Source of the DNA: Peribacillus muralis
GTDB lineage: Bacteria > Bacillota > Bacilli > Bacillales > DSM-1321
Length of the DNA stretch: 32,145 bases
Reading direction: 5' to 3'
NCBI RefSeq assembly: GCF_001439925.1
Contig: NZ_LMBV01000002.1
Span: 45,178 to 77,322 of the forward strand
In this document: positions 9,044 through 17,182 of the stretch, one piece after another
How the letters are laid out: every line of letters starts with the position of its first letter
Position numbering within the stretch: position 1 is the stretch's first letter
Notes under the pieces: model-generated
The model's input: only the letters and a program-made list of their open reading frames with translations
Database searches by the model: none
Told to the model about the DNA's origin: nothing
Position numbers and translations under genes: made by a program

Positions 9044-9499
9044 ATGAAATTCAAGATGATGATGATGACGGCTTTTTTGCTTACTGCACTGACAGCATGC
9101 GGTCAAAATGACAATGCGATAAATAATGATTCGGAATATGGCGATCAAAGCCGTGATGGCAAGGATTTTGTCGGCAGCGGTTTAAAGCGTGTGTCCAATA
9201 AGGAATGGGAGAATGAAGCGGAACGTCCTTCCGATCAATTGCTCAATACACAAAATCATACTTCCAACAATTCTCCATCCATGGGGCAGGAGATAGCTGT
9301 TATCCGGGAAGCTGTTAAGTCCAAAACGAATTATGAGGCAGGGTCGGTTTGGATTAACGGCAAAACCATTCATGTTACGGTCCATGATAAGGGGAAGATC
9401 AAGTCCGAGGCTGAAAGAAATGATGAAAAGAAGCGACTGGAAGACCTGATTACCGGAGTCGTGCCTCAATATAACATAGATGTTAAATTAAAGAATTGA
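9044..9499 (+). CDS. Predicted lipoprotein, possibly sporulation YhcN/YlaJ-like
   Basis: 151 residues. The N-terminus is a lipoprotein signal: a short charged start, a hydrophobic core and the lipobox LTAC (ALTACGQ), so the mature protein would be anchored outside the membrane at that Cys. After a low-complexity polar linker rich in N, D and S, the last 70 residues form a compact domain (IREAVKSKTNYEAGSVWING, then LEDLITGVVPQYNIDVKLKN). Its strand-helix pattern recalls the YhcN/YlaJ spore lipoproteins. That assignment is inference from general appearance only. The start at 9044 has GGAGGGTG eight bases upstream. A strong promoter for prfA follows. Confidence 0.7.
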   Translation: MKFKMMMMTAFLLTALTACGQNDNAINNDSEYGDQSRDGKDFVGSGLKRVSNKEWENEAERPSDQLLNTQNHTSNNSPSMGQEIAVIREAVKSKTNYEAGSVWINGKTIHVTVHDKGKIKSEAERNDEKKRLEDLITGVVPQYNIDVKLKN

Positions 9500-9518
9500 C
9501 CACATTCTTTAATCCTCT

Positions 9519-9548
9519 TTGACGTTGATTATTCACCTATACTATAAT
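9519..9548 (+). promoter_or_regulatory. Sigma-A promoter of prfA
   Basis: TTGACG (9519-9524), 18-base spacer, perfect TATAAT (9543-9548). It lies just after the lipoprotein stop codon and about 115 bases before the prfA start. Confidence 0.75.
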
Positions 9549-9663
9549 TAACCTAGAAGTGAACTGATTTGGGGCACTGAACTACTTATTTATAGTTAAA
9601 AAAGATGGATTACTTCCGATTCATATTAAGCGGATGAAGTGGAAAATTTATGAGGTGAATAAT

Positions 9664-10734
9664 TTGTTTGATCGATTGCAAGCAGTAGAAGATAGATATG
9701 AAAGATTAAATGAACTATTAAGTGACCCGGAAATCATCAATGACTCCAAGAAACTAAGGGAATACTCGAAGGAGCAGTCCGGCATTCAAGAAACCGCATC
9801 GACTTATAAGGAATATAAAACGGTTCGTGAGCAACTCCAGGAAGCGAAGGCGATGCTCGATGACAAACTTGATGCGGATATGCGTGATATGGTAAAAGAG
9901 GAAGTCAACGAGCTTGAAGAGATGATAAAAGGCCTTGAAGATAAGCTGAAGATATTGCTGATTCCAAAAGACCCCAACGATGATAAAAACGTAATCATGG
10001 AGATTCGCGGCGCGGCAGGCGGGGATGAGGCGGCTTTGTTTGCGGGTAGCCTATACCGGATGTATAGCCGTTTTGCCGAGGTTCAGGGCTGGCGGACAGA
10101 AGTCATTGAAGCGAGTCCAACCGGACTTGGGGGCTACAAGGAAATCATATTCATGATTAACGGAAATGGCGCGTATTCCAAATTGAAATTCGAAAATGGG
10201 GCCCACCGCGTACAGCGGGTGCCTGAAACCGAGTCAGGTGGACGGATCCACACCTCTACGGCCACAGTCGCCGTTTTACCGGAAGCGGAGGAAGTGGAAG
10301 TCGAAATCCATGATAAGGACGTTCGGGTCGATACGTTTGCATCAAGCGGTCCTGGAGGGCAAAGTGTCAATACGACCATGTCTGCGGTGCGATTGACTCA
10401 TATTCCTACGAATACGGTTGTTTCTTGTCAAGATGAGAAATCACAGATCAAGAACAAAGAAAAAGCGATGAAAGTATTGCGGGCGAGGGTGTACGATAAA
10501 ATCCATCGTGAAGTGCAGGCGGAATATGATCAAAACAGGAAGCTTGCTGTTGGAACGGGTGATCGTTCGGAACGGATTCGGACGTATAACTTCCCGCAAA
10601 ACCGCGTTACGGATCACCGAATTGGTTTAACGATCCAAAAGCTGGATCAGATCATGGAAGGTAAGCTTGATGAGGTCATTGATGCTTTGATCATGGAAGA
10701 CCAATCTTCAAGGCTGGAAAATGCAGATGACTGA
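9664..10734 (+). CDS. prfA: Peptide chain release factor 1
   Basis: 356 residues from a UUG start, the same length as B. subtilis RF1. It recognises UAA and UAG stop codons and triggers peptide release on the ribosome. The codon-recognition PxT motif is P187-E-T189, the catalytic GGQ is 231-233 ([10 protein letters not shown]), and the PrfA signature region is complete. I choose TTG at 9664 because GAGGTG (9652-9657) is six bases upstream and the protein then begins [12 protein letters not shown], as in homologues. The in-frame ATG at 9634 lacks a site. The end overlaps prmC by 14 bases, so the two are probably translationally coupled. Confidence 0.96.
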   Translation: MFDRLQAVEDRYERLNELLSDPEIINDSKKLREYSKEQSGIQETASTYKEYKTVREQLQEAKAMLDDKLDADMRDMVKEEVNELEEMIKGLEDKLKILLIPKDPNDDKNVIMEIRGAAGGDEAALFAGSLYRMYSRFAEVQGWRTEVIEASPTGLGGYKEIIFMINGNGAYSKLKFENGAHRVQRVPETESGGRIHTSTATVAVLPEAEEVEVEIHDKDVRVDTFASSGPGGQSVNTTMSAVRLTHIPTNTVVSCQDEKSQIKNKEKAMKVLRARVYDKIHREVQAEYDQNRKLAVGTGDRSERIRTYNFPQNRVTDHRIGLTIQKLDQIMEGKLDEVIDALIMEDQSSRLENADD

Positions 10735-11596
10735 TTCTGCACTGAAAGTGTTTGAAGCCCTTAAATGGGCTTCTTCTTTTTTAAAGGAGAATGATCGTGA
10801 TGCCAATGCCGGTGAAATCCTGTTACAGCATTTCTTGAACCAAACCCGATCCATGCTGTTGGCGAACCTGCATGACGAGCTTAGTGAAGCTGATTTTGGA
10901 CGTTTTAAGGCGGCAGTGGAGCTACATGCCGAGGGGACGCCGATCCAGTATATAATCGGCAGTGAGGAATTTTACGGACGGACCTTTTATGTGAATGAGG
11001 AAGTGCTGATACCGAGACCTGAAACGGAGGAATTGATTTATTATACACTCCGTAAGCTGCCGGCCATTTTTAAGAAGGACCAGAAGCTCCGTCTAGCTGA
11101 TATTGGTACAGGCAGCGGTGCAATCGCCATTACGATGAAGCTTGAAGAAACAAACTTGCTCGTATCGGCCACGGATATAGCGGAACCTTCCCTTGAGGTG
11201 GCGAGGGGGAATGCCAAAGCGCTTGGTGCCGAGGTGCAGTTTAGGCAAGGTGATTTGCTTTTGCCGTTCATTGAACAGAACGAAAAGGTGGACATCCTTT
11301 TATCGAATCCCCCATACATCCCGATTGATGACCAAAAATCGATGTCTGTTGTGGTAACGGGTCATGAGCCTCATCGTGCCTTATTTGCTGGCAGCGATGG
11401 TCTGGACTTTTACCGTCGTTTTATGGAACAGCTGCCGCGGGTCATGAATTTGCCAGGGCTGATCGGCTTCGAGGTGGGGACTGGGCAGGGGCGGGCGGTT
11501 GCCGACATGCTGCTGCGGACGTTTCCTGCAGCTAAGGTATCCGTTGAAAATGACATTAATGGAAAAGATCGAATGGTTTTTGCTGCATTACAATGA
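10721..11596 (+). CDS. prmC: Peptide chain release factor N5-glutamine methyltransferase
   Basis: 291 residues (288 in B. subtilis). It methylates the Gln of the GGQ motif in release factors, using S-adenosylmethionine. It has an N-terminal helical substrate-binding domain, then a Rossmann methyltransferase domain with the SAM-binding motif [11 protein letters not shown] (GTGSG 129-133) and the catalytic NPPY at 196-199. Its gene starts inside the end of prfA (14-base overlap), which links enzyme and substrate production. A second in-frame ATG six bases later (10727) is an alternative start. A terminator begins at its stop codon. Confidence 0.96.
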   Translation: MQMTDSALKVFEALKWASSFLKENDRDANAGEILLQHFLNQTRSMLLANLHDELSEADFGRFKAAVELHAEGTPIQYIIGSEEFYGRTFYVNEEVLIPRPETEELIYYTLRKLPAIFKKDQKLRLADIGTGSGAIAITMKLEETNLLVSATDIAEPSLEVARGNAKALGAEVQFRQGDLLLPFIEQNEKVDILLSNPPYIPIDDQKSMSVVVTGHEPHRALFAGSDGLDFYRRFMEQLPRVMNLPGLIGFEVGTGQGRAVADMLLRTFPAAKVSVENDINGKDRMVFAALQ

Positions 11597-11623
11597 TCCG
11601 TCCCTCCTTGGGGCGGATTTTTT
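11596..11623 (+). terminator. Terminator after prmC
   Basis: ATCCGTCCC (11596-11604) pairs with GGGGCGGAT (11610-11618), followed by a T-run. It separates prfA-prmC from spoIIR. Confidence 0.75.
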
Positions 11624-11675
11624 GTATGGCTTGCATATGGAATCTATCTGCTTATCATTTATTTTCATTTTACTA

Positions 11676-11705
11676 GTTTAAGATAGCCGGAAAATGGTGA
11701 GACTG
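11676..11705 (+). promoter_or_regulatory. Sigma-F-type promoter of spoIIR
   Basis: GTTTA (11676-11680), exactly 15 bases, then GGTGAGACTG (11696-11705). This matches the forespore sigma-F pattern gywTA-N15-GgnrAnAnTw at all but the last weak position. Known biology: B. subtilis spoIIR is transcribed by sigma-F right after septation. Confidence 0.75.
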
Positions 11706-11728
11706 ATTCATGTGAGGGGGCGAAGGCG

Positions 11729-12664
11729 ATGAAAACTAAACATTTAGCCATTATTTATCTATTAATCTTAACGATAGGAACGATTGTAAGTATATATATG
11801 CCAAAAGCGGAAGTGGCAGGTGCCGAGGAAACGAAGGTGATCCCGGATGAGGCAATCCGTTTGCGGATCCTTGCAAATAGCGATGAAGAAAAGGATCAAG
11901 CGGTTAAGAGGTTGATCAGGGATGAAGTTAATAAGGATATCACGAATTGGGTCCAGGAGCTTACTTCCTTGGATGATGCCAGGGATGTAATCACTTCTCA
12001 TCTGCCTGATATTCAAGCCACGGCGGAGGCGGTCATAAAGGAAAATGGTTTGGAACAGTCAGTAAAGGTCGATTTTGGACAAGCGGAATTTCCGACAAAA
12101 CTTTATGGACAATATTTATATCCGGCAGGGGAATATGAAGCCGTTATTATCACGCTAGGTGAAGGGGAAGGGGCCAACTGGTGGTGTGTGTTGTTTCCTC
12201 CATTGTGCTTCCTGGATTTTTCGAATGGGACGGCAGTGAGCCAAAGTCCGATAACCGAGGATGAAGGGGAAGGGCAGTCCGGCTCTGCAGGAAAGGCGTA
12301 TGCTGCAACGAAGGAGAATAAGTCTCCAGACGAACAGGTAAAAGCGGAAGTAGCAGCGGCAACGGAAAAACCAGCAGCACATGTTGATGCGGTTAAGGAA
12401 GAGGTTGTGGAATCAGAAGAAAAAGCGCATGAGGAACAGGTTAAGGAAGAAGGCGTAGAGGAATTGGCAAAACCGGCAGCCCAGGAAGATACAGTGAAGG
12501 AAGAGGGTACAGAATCAGATGGGAAAGCGAAGGAGGACGTGGCGGTTGAAGAAAATGCAGAAGGACTTGCCGTAGCCGGTGAACAGCAATTGTATGAAGG
12601 GGAAAAGGAGCCTGAGGTGGAAGTGAAGTCCTTATTTGCAGAAATATTCAATGATTTATTTTAA
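11729..12664 (+). CDS. spoIIR: Stage II sporulation protein R with long acidic repeat tail
   Basis: 311 residues, against 224 in B. subtilis. SpoIIR is made in the forespore, exported, and triggers SpoIIGA to process pro-sigma-E in the mother cell. An N-terminal membrane/signal segment (HLAIIYLLILTIGTIVSIYM) leads into the conserved domain: IRLRILANSDEEKDQAVKR, then YPAGEYEAVIITLGEGEGAN and WWCVLFPPLCFLDFSNG, ending near residue 170. Residues 175-290 are a low-complexity E/K/A-rich tail with an internal duplication: residues 213-233 and 247-267 share KPAA..D.VKEE..ES..KA, a 34-residue period. The protein ends EVEVKSLFAEIFNDLF, comparable to the normal C-terminus, so the tail looks like an insertion rather than an add-on. 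The core is intact and the gene should work. Confidence 0.93.
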   Translation: MKTKHLAIIYLLILTIGTIVSIYMPKAEVAGAEETKVIPDEAIRLRILANSDEEKDQAVKRLIRDEVNKDITNWVQELTSLDDARDVITSHLPDIQATAEAVIKENGLEQSVKVDFGQAEFPTKLYGQYLYPAGEYEAVIITLGEGEGANWWCVLFPPLCFLDFSNGTAVSQSPITEDEGEGQSGSAGKAYAATKENKSPDEQVKAEVAAATEKPAAHVDAVKEEVVESEEKAHEEQVKEEGVEELAKPAAQEDTVKEEGTESDGKAKEDVAVEENAEGLAVAGEQQLYEGEKEPEVEVKSLFAEIFNDLF

Positions 12665-12690
12665 AATGAGGACAATTGTCCTCATTTTTT
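12663..12690 (+). terminator. Terminator overlapping the spoIIR stop
   Basis: AAAATGAGGAC (12663-12673) pairs perfectly with GTCCTCATTTT (12678-12688) around AATT, then T residues. The stem begins inside the TAA stop. Confidence 0.85.
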
Positions 12691-12713
12691 GGCGAATATA
12701 GTTTTTATACCAC

Positions 12714-13013
12714 ATATCCACAGGGTTATTAACAAAAAATCAAAAAAGTCTGTCATTAATCATCAATATCCACAAACTTATCCACCGTTTCGAACAGTTT
12801 ATCCACAATTTGTGGATAACGCTTGAATTCTGTGTATACTTCTTTTATACTTTCAAAGTACTTTTAAGTAGAATCCATGCGATTTAATGAAAATATCGTT
12901 AATATAAAGGCAATTAGCAAAAAAAAGAAATGGTAAAAGGTGTTGGTGTTTAAAATGAATACGAAAGTTTGGGTAGTGGATAAAAATGTGGATAATTTAC
13001 AAAGTTATCCCCA
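12714..13013. promoter_or_regulatory. DnaA-box cluster at ywlC
   Basis: Nine matches to the DnaA box TTATCCACA occur within 300 bases. Perfect: 12799-12807 (forward), 12811-12819 (inverted), 12987-12995 (inverted). One mismatch: 12714-12722, 12766-12774, 12778-12786 and 13005-13013 (forward), and 12831-12839 and 12975-12983 (inverted). The perfect pair at 12799-12819 is divergent with a 3-base gap. B. subtilis is known to have a DnaA-box cluster upstream of ywlC that affects replication initiation, so this looks like the conserved equivalent. Confidence 0.85.
12823..12851 (+). promoter_or_regulatory. Probable sigma-A promoter of ywlC
   Basis: TTGAAT (12823-12828), 17-base spacer, TATACT (12846-12851). 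It lies 3 bases downstream of the perfect inverted DnaA-box pair and contains a near-match box in its spacer, so DnaA binding would be expected to affect it. Confidence 0.6.
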
Positions 13014-14007
13014 GATTACAGAATCAGCTGAATTGTTAAAGGCTGACCAAGTGGTTGCTTTTCCTACTGAGACCGTTTATGGACTTGGAGCGAATGCCAA
13101 AAGTGACGAAGCTGTCAAAAAAGTGTTTGAAGCGAAGGGACGTCCAAGTGACAATCCTTTGATTGTTCATATAGCCTCTGAAGACCAGCTTGTCGAAATC
13201 GTTGAAGACATTTCCGAACAGGCACGGAGGCTAATGGCTGAATTTTGGCCAGGACCTTTGACGTTGATCATGAAACGTAAACCTGGCAAGCTATCCAACA
13301 TTGTTACAGCTGGATTGGACACGGTTGCCGTCAGGATGCCCGATCATCAGGTTGCCCTTGGCATTATTCGCGCGAGTGATCTGCCTATTGCTGCTCCTAG
13401 TGCAAATACTTCAGGCAAACCAAGTCCTACTTCGGCTAAACATGTTGAGGATGATTTATTTGGGCGGATTGCAGGCATAGTCGATGGAGGTGCTACAGGT
13501 GTAGGCGTAGAATCCACGGTCCTTGATTGCACAGTTGAGGTTCCGGTCATTTTAAGGCCTGGCGGAGTGACGCTGGAACAACTGAAGGCCGTCATCGGGG
13601 ATGTGCAGCAGGATGTCGCTTTGAAGAATCAGGATACGGCGCCAAAGGCTCCGGGTATGAAATACACTCATTATGCACCGAAAGCTCCTCTATATTTAGT
13701 CAAAGGTCATCCAGCTTTCCTGCAAAGGCTTGTGGATGAAAAAAGAAGGGATGGACTAAAGGTGGGCGTCATTTCCGCTCTTGAGCACGAAACTGAATAT
13801 GCGGCGGATTATGTGGTTGCACCTGGTTCGCTGGCTGATTTGCACACAGTTGCCGCAGGGTTATATGATGCTTTACGTCAGTTTGATGAGTTGGATGTCG
13901 ATATCATTTTTAGTGAAAGTTTTCCTGAATCAGGTATAGGTGCTGCAGTCATGAACCGGCTAGAGAAGGCTGCAGGTCACCAAATCATTGACGAAGAACA
14001 AGTATGA
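12955..14007 (+). CDS. ywlC: L-threonylcarbamoyladenylate synthase (Sua5/YwlC)
   Basis: 350 residues, the long Sua5 form (346 in B. subtilis). It makes threonylcarbamoyl-AMP from threonine, bicarbonate and ATP, the first step of the t6A37 tRNA modification. The YrdC-like domain comes first: VVAFPTETVYGLGANA, the KGRPSDNPLIVHI nucleotide-binding block, LPIAAPSANTSGKPSPT and GVESTVLDC. The linker PGMKYTHYAPKAPL and the C-terminal Sua5 domain follow (SADY-like ADYVVAPG, then AAGLYDALRQFDELDVDIIF). I choose ATG 12955; the GTG at 12940 lies inside the ribosome-binding stretch AAAGGTG. The gene lies under a DnaA-box cluster, and three boxes fall inside its first 60 bases. Confidence 0.95.
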   Translation: MNTKVWVVDKNVDNLQSYPQITESAELLKADQVVAFPTETVYGLGANAKSDEAVKKVFEAKGRPSDNPLIVHIASEDQLVEIVEDISEQARRLMAEFWPGPLTLIMKRKPGKLSNIVTAGLDTVAVRMPDHQVALGIIRASDLPIAAPSANTSGKPSPTSAKHVEDDLFGRIAGIVDGGATGVGVESTVLDCTVEVPVILRPGGVTLEQLKAVIGDVQQDVALKNQDTAPKAPGMKYTHYAPKAPLYLVKGHPAFLQRLVDEKRRDGLKVGVISALEHETEYAADYVVAPGSLADLHTVAAGLYDALRQFDELDVDIIFSESFPESGIGAAVMNRLEKAAGHQIIDEEQV

Positions 14008-14084
14008 ATAAGCACTGATTTTATCCTTCTATTTCTTTTCGGACATGCATAACATGTAGTAGGCACGTCCGAGGGAGGATTGGG

Positions 14085-14651
14085 ATGAATACAATTGCTG
14101 GAGAAATCATCACCTTATTGTTAATGGCATTCGCGTTGGGAATGGATGCCTTTTCAGTCGGCCTTGGAATGGGAATGTTCAAGCTGAGGTTGAGGCAAAT
14201 ATTTTCCATAGGGCTAATAGTTGGCATGTTTCATATTTGGATGCCCTTGCTTGGTATGGGGGCAGGTCGTTTCATTTCAGAGAAATTCGGGACCTTCGCT
14301 ACATACGCCGGTGGTCTTTTGCTGATAATTCTTGGCATTCAAATGTTTATTCCTGGCAAAAAGGATGAATCCGGTTTAAGTTCGAATAAGATGCTGGCTC
14401 CTGTTGGCAAAGGCTTATTGATTTTTGCTTTAGGAGTAAGCCTGGATAGCTTTTCGGTAGGGTTGACGCTAGGGATTTACGGTGCAAAAACCGTTGTGAC
14501 CGTTCTGTGCTTTGGGGTTGCTGCCACTCTTTTAACGTGGGCTGGTCTTTTATTGGGAAGAAAAATGCAGGGGTTGCTCGGTGTTTATAGTGAAATTCTT
14601 GGAGGCAGCATCCTCTGTGCGTTCGGAATTAAATTATTGTTCTCATTTTAA
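14085..14651 (+). CDS. mntP: Putative manganese efflux pump MntP
   Basis: 188 residues, a six-helix membrane protein of the MntP (DUF204) family. The sequence shows the internal duplication typical of the family: [11 protein letters not shown] with D21, and [11 protein letters not shown] with D121. These Asp residues are the likely metal-path residues. It exports Mn2+ from the cytosol. Upstream is a GC-balanced hairpin (TCGGAC and GTCCGA, about 14038-14071) without a T-run; I see no yybP-ykoY manganese riboswitch. The position after ywlC matches B. subtilis ywlD. A weak terminator follows. Confidence 0.93.
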   Translation: MNTIAGEIITLLLMAFALGMDAFSVGLGMGMFKLRLRQIFSIGLIVGMFHIWMPLLGMGAGRFISEKFGTFATYAGGLLLIILGIQMFIPGKKDESGLSSNKMLAPVGKGLLIFALGVSLDSFSVGLTLGIYGAKTVVTVLCFGVAATLLTWAGLLLGRKMQGLLGVYSEILGGSILCAFGIKLLFSF

Positions 14652-14680
14652 ATAATCCAACTTCATATTAATTCTTCCTC

Positions 14681-14712
14681 AACTGTTCCGATACCGGGGC
14701 GGTTTTTATTTT
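14681..14712 (+). terminator. Probable terminator after mntP
   Basis: AACTGTTCC (14681-14689) pairs with GGGGCGGTT (14696-14704) with several G-T pairs, then TTTTTATTTTT. Confidence 0.55.
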
Positions 14713-14803
14713 TCTTTAGATCAAATTTTATAAGGGGTATGCAGTTATTTAGACTATAAAAAATGAACGATGGCTTATAATGGATAAAAAGGGAGGCTTT
14801 AAA

Positions 14804-15247
14804 ATGACTCGAATATTATTCGTATGTACCGGCAACACATGCAGGAGCCCGATGGCAGAAGCGATTTTAAGAGATAAGAACATTCCGGGTGTGGAAGTGA
14901 GGTCGGCCGGCGTGTACGCCTCAGCTGGGCAGGGGGCTTCCATGTACGCTAAAAATGTTCTCGTTGAAAATGACATTGTGCATAATCATCAGTCAAAGCC
15001 TCTATCCGAAGAGGAAATGGAATGGGCGACTCATATTTTCACCATGACCCAAGGCCATAAAGCGGTCATCAACAGTGGATTCCCCTCTATGATCGAAAAG
15101 ACCTTTACTTTAAAAGAATTCGTTCTTGACGATAAGTATGATAAAGACATAATCGACCCATTTGGTGGTTCGGAAGGGATTTATCGGGAAACGTTCAAGG
15201 AGCTGCATGATTTAATTGAAAAATTAGTCATAAAGCTTAAAGAGTAA
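14804..15247 (+). CDS. ywlE: Protein-arginine phosphatase YwlE
   Basis: 147 residues of the low-molecular-weight tyrosine phosphatase fold. The P-loop is C8-TGNT-C13-R14-SP. The Thr at position 12 (T11 in B. subtilis YwlE) is the residue known to favour phospho-arginine over phospho-tyrosine, so this is best named an arginine phosphatase, opposing the McsB kinase in heat-shock control and proteolysis. The general acid Asp lies in DPFGGS near the C-terminus. ATG 14804 is chosen because GGGAGG (14791-14796) lies 7 bases upstream. No stop-to-start coupling with neighbours. Confidence 0.94.
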   Translation: MTRILFVCTGNTCRSPMAEAILRDKNIPGVEVRSAGVYASAGQGASMYAKNVLVENDIVHNHQSKPLSEEEMEWATHIFTMTQGHKAVINSGFPSMIEKTFTLKEFVLDDKYDKDIIDPFGGSEGIYRETFKELHDLIEKLVIKLKE

Positions 15248-15282
15248 GTGGTTTATAGGGGAAACGTATAGCTATAGAAGGC

Positions 15283-15521
15283 ATGACAAAAACGGTACAT
15301 AATGTTGTTGCAGCAGTTAAAAGATATTACAGACCTTGTTGACCGTCAAATGGAAAGTGTAGAAGAAACATCAAGGAAATCCTAGGAAGTGGCTGATTGC
15401 TCCAGGAGCGGTAGAAGTTATGGTTACGACAAACGTGATGGAAAACGTCGAAAAATTGGCGATGGAACTCAAAAACCAAGCGGAAAAGCTGAAAAGTACC
15501 ATTACACGCTTTCACACTTGA
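15283..15521 (+). pseudogene. Broken small gene between ywlE and rpiB (two frameshifts)
   Basis: Three successive reading frames carry protein-like text: MTKTVHNVVAAVK (from ATG 15283), then DITDLVDRQMESVEETSRKS, then RKWLIAPGAVEVMVTTNV followed by MENVEKLAMELKNQAEKLKS and ITRFHT, up to TGA at 15519-15521. Removing one A from the AAAA run near 15320-15325 and one T at 15383 joins them into a single 78-residue frame. The restored protein would be helical and amphipathic, with one hydrophobic stretch in the middle. I do not recognise the family. AGAAGG lies just before the ATG. The neighbouring genes are intact, so sequencing error is less likely than decay. Confidence 0.6.
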
Positions 15522-15646
15522 ATTTTCCCTGCGGGAGACCGAAACTGGTTTCCTGCTTCTTTACGGGAAGCGGCGGTGGCCATCCTTTATCTTTTCATAA
15601 TTTTGTGACACAATGAAATCAAATAAAAAGCAAGAGGAGGATTTTG

Positions 15647-16093
15647 ATGAAAGTTGCGATTGCCTCGGATCATGGTGGAATTCATATCCGTGAAGAAATA
15701 AAGAATTTAATGAATGAGTTACAGATTCCGTTTGAGGATTTTGGCTGTGAATGCAGTACGTCAGTCGATTATCCGGATTATGCTTTGCCTGTTGCTGAAA
15801 AAGTGGCAAAGGGTGAGTTCGATAGGGGCATCTTGATCTGTGGTACTGGAATTGGGATGAGCATTGCGGCGAATAAAGTCAAAGGGATTCGCTGTGCTTT
15901 GGTGCATGATGTCTATAGCGCTAAATTGACCCGTCAGCATAATGATACCAATATGCTTGCGATGGGTGAACGTGTCATTGGACCAGGCCTTGCCAGGGAA
16001 ATCGCTCAAACATGGCTGACCTCGGAATTTGAAGGCGGTCGTCATCAAAATAGAATCGGTAAGATTGCCGACTATGAAGGTAAACATAGCTGA
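15647..16093 (+). CDS. rpiB: Ribose-5-phosphate isomerase B
   Basis: 148 residues (149 in B. subtilis YwlF). It interconverts ribose-5-phosphate and ribulose-5-phosphate. The RpiB/LacAB motif set is present: ASDHGG at the N-terminus, the catalytic C65 in ICGTGIGMSIAANK, and HDVYSAKLTRQHNDTNMLAMG with the substrate-binding His and Arg. The start is ATG 15647, preceded by AGAGGAGG. Since tal and fbaA are nearby, much of the lower pentose phosphate chemistry is encoded in this window. Confidence 0.94.
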   Translation: MKVAIASDHGGIHIREEIKNLMNELQIPFEDFGCECSTSVDYPDYALPVAEKVAKGEFDRGILICGTGIGMSIAANKVKGIRCALVHDVYSAKLTRQHNDTNMLAMGERVIGPGLAREIAQTWLTSEFEGGRHQNRIGKIADYEGKHS

Positions 16094-16171
16094 AGCGTAA
16101 GTTTTAAAAAGGAATTTAGAGATTAACTTTTCTTCGGATAGCAAGTTTTCTTATTGAAAGGATGCGTTTTC

Positions 16172-16765
16172 ATGTCAAGTGAAGCTAAAATTTCAAATGA
16201 GCTTGAGAGATGGGAAAACCAGTTACGGGAACTTTTGCATGAGTTTCAAGAAGAGGCGGCTTTAAAAGAAAAACAACTACTGGTCATTGGCTGCAGTACA
16301 AGTGAAGTGATCGGGAAACGGATCGGCACTGAAGGCACACTTGATGTTGCCGGGATGATATTTTCCGTTGTGAAGGATTTTCAAGAAAAAACCGGTGTCC
16401 ACGTCGCCTATCAATGTTGTGAGCATCTTAATAGGGCCTTGGTTTTGCAAAGGGAAGCGGCTATGCGAAGAGATTATGAAGAAGTATCGGTCATACCGGT
16501 CAGAACGGCAGGTGGATCGATGGCAACTTACGCCTTTCAACAATGGGAGGATGCCGTTATCGTTGAACATATTAAAGCGGAAGCGGGCATAGACATTGGC
16601 GATACCTTCATTGGCATGCATCTAAAGCATGTGGCCGTACCGGTACGATCTTCCATCAAGGAAATAGGGCATGCACACGTGACCTTGGCAAAAACGCGCC
16701 CTAAACTGATCGGCGGCGAGCGGGCTGTCTATCAAGACATTTCTGTCAACAAGAGTTGTCAATAA
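16172..16765 (+). CDS. ywlG: TIGR01440/DUF436 family protein YwlG
   Basis: 197 residues (180 in B. subtilis). The molecular role of the family is unknown. Conserved blocks are [51 protein letters not shown] and [19 protein letters not shown], with a pair of cysteines (QCCEH) that could bind metal or be redox-active; that is inference. ATG 16172 is chosen with GAAAGGA upstream; the TTG at 16154 has no site. The 17-residue surplus over B. subtilis lies at both ends. It is closed by a strong terminator. Confidence 0.92.
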   Translation: MSSEAKISNELERWENQLRELLHEFQEEAALKEKQLLVIGCSTSEVIGKRIGTEGTLDVAGMIFSVVKDFQEKTGVHVAYQCCEHLNRALVLQREAAMRRDYEEVSVIPVRTAGGSMATYAFQQWEDAVIVEHIKAEAGIDIGDTFIGMHLKHVAVPVRSSIKEIGHAHVTLAKTRPKLIGGERAVYQDISVNKSCQ

Positions 16766-16815
16766 TTAAAGGATGTAAGGCTATTCCTGTATCAGGAATG
16801 CTCAGTTTGTAGACT

Positions 16816-16862
16816 AAATGGTTTCGGAACTCTCATTCCGAAACCATTTTTTTATTTTTTGA
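16816..16862 (+). terminator. Strong terminator after ywlG
   Basis: A perfect 14-bp stem pairs 16816-16829 (AAATGGTTTCGGAA) with 16836-16849 (TTCCGAAACCATTT), followed by TTTTTTATTTTTT. Confidence 0.92.
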
Positions 16863-16919
16863 AGAATCGGCACTTGGCAACGAGAGTTATATCTTCGTTT
16901 TAATGCAATCTAAACCTTC

Positions 16920-17056
16920 CAAAAAGGAGGCAACCGGAATATTATCCCCGTATTCCACGAAAAGTGGAATGGAGCGCCTGCAGTGTAATGAAACGTCTAA
17001 GTACAACACCACAAACTAGGGGCAAGTGAAATGCCATCTTCGTTTTCACGCAAAAT
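16920..17056 (+). repeat. Relic of the dispersed repeat, opposite orientation
   Basis: CGCCTGCAGTGTAATGAAAC followed by GTCTAAGTAC (16976-17005) matches the reverse complement of 134-168 closely. Further right, TTCGTTTTCACGCAAAAT matches the reverse complement of the hairpin at 63-83. The left part (AAAAAGGAGGC...CCGG) resembles the AAGCC.AGGAGGCTC block of the intact copy. It is heavily decayed. Confidence 0.45.
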
Positions 17057-17153
17057 GCAGTAAAAGTGAAGGTTCAAGTATATACCATTAAAATCGTGAA
17101 CAAAGAAATCTTTTTAGCTATTAAATCTAGGATATCTGAAGCATTAAACAAAA

Positions 17154-17182
17154 TTGATAAGTTAAATACGAACATTTATAAA
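17154..17182 (+). promoter_or_regulatory. Probable sigma-A promoter of glyA
   Basis: TTGATA (17154-17159), 17-base spacer, TATAAA (17177-17182). The spacer contains the first PurR-like box. Confidence 0.6.

Noticed and set aside
11607..11683. Hydrophobic reading FVWLAYGIYLLIIYFHF between prmC and spoIIR
   Set aside because: No start codon, and it overlaps the prmC terminator and the sigma-F promoter; possibly a relic, but not supportable.
12103..12651. Long minus-strand frame (182 codons) opposite spoIIR
   Set aside because: It is the antisense of the repetitive acidic tail; Ser/Ala/Thr richness simply mirrors the E/K/A codons, and no start signal is visible.
14038..14071. Hairpin before mntP as a possible manganese riboswitch
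   Set aside because: Only a 6-bp outer stem; the paired conserved loops of the yybP-ykoY class are not visible and the region is too short.
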